A stretch of 64,000 nucleotides of DNA from Bacteroidota bacterium (GTDB taxonomy: Bacteria > Bacteroidota > Bacteroidia > Chitinophagales > LD1): contig JADJZU010000014.1 of the NCBI GenBank assembly GCA_016715625.1, positions 1-64,000 of the forward strand, given 5' to 3'. Both the position numbers and the translations under genes were made by a program. Shown here one piece after another: positions 61,901-64,000 of the stretch; within the stretch, counting starts at the first letter, position 1; each line of letters starts with the position of its first letter. The notes under the pieces were generated by a model. That model was not told where the DNA came from. It searched no databases and saw nothing but the letters and a program-made list of their open reading frames with translations.

Positions 61901-64000
61901 GTCCGCTCGATAAAGAAAGACTGCTGGTAGCTAAGAAAGCCGCTGCTCCTTTGTCTTTGGGCATCACAAATCGCTCGCTGTATCCTTTGCCTGCATCGTG
62001 AATAAATCCGGCAAAACATCCATTGGAAATGATAACCGGATATTTCCCATAGTTCTGATAGTTCTCTGGCTCATCAATACTGAAATCAAAATTCCCGGTT
62101 GCCGAGTGTCCAAAAAAGGTGAGTAAAGAAGCGCCTTCCTCAATTTTAGCCCGAATGATTTGTGCCTGCGATTCGTCAATCGGAGCACTGGTTTGCTGGG
62201 CAAAAAAGGAGGTGACATTAGCCCCCCAAGAGGTGTCTTCAGCAGTCAGTTCATAGCTAGCGAGGTAGTTTCTAAATTGCAACCTTTCACTGGCTCCGGT
62301 TCCTCCGCCAAAATGAAGCACTTGCTTTTGCCACAGTTTGTTGGGAATGTCCTGATTGCTGGCGTAGGTATTTTGCGCAGCTTCATACACCTGAATTTTT
62401 TCCAGGTAATCTTTTACTTCTAAGCCGGTTTGTGCCGCTAACCTTCCTATAGCCACAATCGGTTCATCACTATTGCGGGATGCTGCAAACAATATATCGG
62501 AACCAGGGTAACCAAAGGTGGGAACCAAACATTGATTGAATGCCGTAGTGTTGTAACGCATAGCGTTATATTCTCTTGCCTTGCCTACCAAAAAAACATG
62601 CTCAGGCCGAATTGTCCAGCTGTTTTTAGCATAGTAAATGAAATTGCGTATGGCCAATGGTGATTTATGAATACCATAACCGAACTGGTCATACAATTCA
62701 CTTACTTCCACAACCACCGCCTGATATTTTCCTGCACTTGGGTTATCGTCAATATCGCGATACTTGCGATACTCTTCTACCCAATTCACGCCATTTCCAT
62801 CGTTGAATAACTTGGAGTTGGAAATAATAATGTAGTCGCCTTGTTTGTTAACGGCAGAAAAATTAGTGAAAGCAACAGCATTTAACGCATTAACGGTGAA
62901 CAAGGAAGGGGCCGCTCCGCTTATGAGTAGTAAATTTCTCTTTACTCCAGATGGGGGTAAAGCGTACTTCAGTGGCGATACACCGGGCGGCTGTGTTGAT
63001 TTAAGGACATACTTATTTGTCAAATCATACAGAAGCGGTTGCGAGCCGTTGTCGTTAAGCCGGTGATCTCTATATATTTTTTATTTACCGGGTCTGCATC
63101 CAGTGAAAACCAAAACTTGTTCAGACCGGCAGCATCGGTAGTAGCCGGATATTCTATCTCGCATAGCGTGAGTGAGTTTTGTTTATTACTGATAGCTGTG
63201 CCATTTTCGCTGTATACAAATGTGTTACTGCCGCTATTCAAAAGCGATATCGGTACGTTTTGATTTACTTTTTGCAGTCGAAAGCCCGAAGCTCCCGGTT
63301 GCTGATAAATAGTGGTGCCGTTCAGCGTAATGTTTACCTGATGAAATTCATTGGAGCGATTGATAAACGAGGTTTTGAATATGGCATCAGGCCCACCGGT
63401 ATAAAGGTTGGTGAGGTTTCGGGTTACTGCATAATTTACTGCTTGGGAGGCATTGCTGGTGGTGCCAAAGAAGGTACTATTTACAAAGCCCTCGCCCTCT
63501 TCATAAAGTGATTTGTAAATCTCATCAGGACCTACCGAATAATATTTACCCTCGCTGTAGGCTCCTATGAAATATTGCAGAAAAGGCTTTCTCCAACAGT
63601 AAACTTCTTTGGCTGGTAGATTACTTAAGTTATTGGGCACCTCAATATAGCGCGGGTTTACCAAGTTTGGGCGAAGCGTTAGGTAATAAGTGGAAGAGTC
63701 TGTCAGCAGATTGGCATACTCGTTATTTTGGTGCGCAGCCGTTTTGTAGTAAAAGCTATCTATCAAGGCATCGTTTCGCTCACCATAAAAATCAATGTAA
63801 TCATTAACCCCGAGGGTAGTATTGCTTGAAACAAAAATGGGCACGGCAACTCCATTTCGATAGAGCGCCAAATGCGCTGGGTTTACACTTTGAATATTCG
63901 GTATAGCAGCACTTAAAACAGAATAGGGGATTCTGTAAAATCCGTAGTCAAGCAGTTTAAATTTGTAATGCGGTTGAGTGTAATCTATCCATTCGTTGCC
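58923..64000 (-). CDS. C25-family peptidase, PorU2-like, T9SS-related (one frameshift, 5' end outside window)
   Basis: At least 1690 residues; the N-terminus lies beyond the right edge. The readable start (GNEWIDYTQPHYKFKLLDYG, FYRIPYSVLSAA) fits the N-terminal beta domain of PorU-like proteins. The gingipain-type caspase-like domain has catalytic His in TFFGHSATGNF (codon 62108-62106) and Cys in IISNGCFAGF (codon 62018-62016). Long Ig-like repeats follow, then a C-terminal FlgD/sorting-type domain (VLNYPNPFTTATKFIFTL, YTWDGRDQYGDLLANGVY) ending GFGKLVIVR. The frame slips near 63059, where one missing C restores LNDNGSQPLLYDLTNKYVLK. P. gingivalis PorU is the T9SS sortase; this longer form matches what is usually called PorU2. 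Confidence 0.88.

Overview
The window looks like a chromosomal fragment of a Bacteroidota bacterium, plausibly from the Chitinophagia/Saprospiria/Sphingobacteriia side of the phylum. Several signs agree: type IX secretion cargo with type A and type B C-terminal sorting domains, a very large C25 (PorU2-like) peptidase, a TonB-dependent receptor with a carboxypeptidase-regulatory-like front domain, a DUF5723 outer-membrane protein, and recurrent TAnnTTTG promoter elements instead of TATAAT. No phage, integrase, insertion sequence or CRISPR array is visible. One tRNA gene (Leu, GAG) is present.

Layout. 1-2.8 kb: five small minus-strand genes (cupin, three small membrane proteins, AraC regulator), all broken. 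2.97-3.27 kb: an array of 22-bp direct repeats. 3.4-5.8 kb: pcm, an OmpA-like protein, smpB and a thioesterase. 5.8-11.4 kb: a manganese/iron module of Nramp transporter fused to a universal-stress domain, a TonB-dependent receptor and a DtxR/MntR-type regulator, with a good candidate operator lying on the transporter promoter. 11.4-18.1 kb: SDR enzyme, CoA-binding protein, WYL protein, two glycosyltransferases, recQ and lolD. 18.2 kb: sucC. 19.5-25 kb: one operon of a bicarbonate-transporter-like permease, a half ABC exporter with a degenerate nucleotide-binding domain, HlyD and TolC. 25-29.6 kb: phosphate module (porin, PhoU-like protein, PiT, PhoR-like kinase) with candidate Pho-box repeats in the divergent promoter region. 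29.6-46 kb: tRNA-Leu, lipoproteins, a fatty-acid hydroxylase family enzyme, a solitary atpA, an 'AsnB-annotated' secreted protein and two T9SS cargo proteins. 46-52.7 kb: transaldolase-like enzyme, coiled-coil/zapA/RNase Y, prfB with its frameshift site, a Cdd1-like protein and a cold-shock gene. 52.7-64 kb: creD, an unknown protein ending in a sliding-clamp-binding motif, a eukaryote-like PTPLA dehydratase next to a fatty-acyl-CoA ligase, a DEAD-box helicase and the C25 peptidase running off the right edge.

Data quality. At least seven single-base frameshifts break otherwise well conserved genes (Nramp twice, ABC exporter, porin, a lipoprotein, RNase Y, PorU2-like peptidase). Most lie in short homopolymers and they shift in both directions, so I read them mainly as sequencing errors. 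The much denser breakage in the first 2.8 kb is either true decay or a poorly covered contig end.

The most interesting items are the PTPLA + acyl-CoA ligase pair, the unknown QLDLF-tailed protein, the 22-bp repeat array, the degenerate ABC exporter coupled to an SbtA-like permease, and the two regulatory regions (Mn and phosphate) where repeats coincide with promoter elements.
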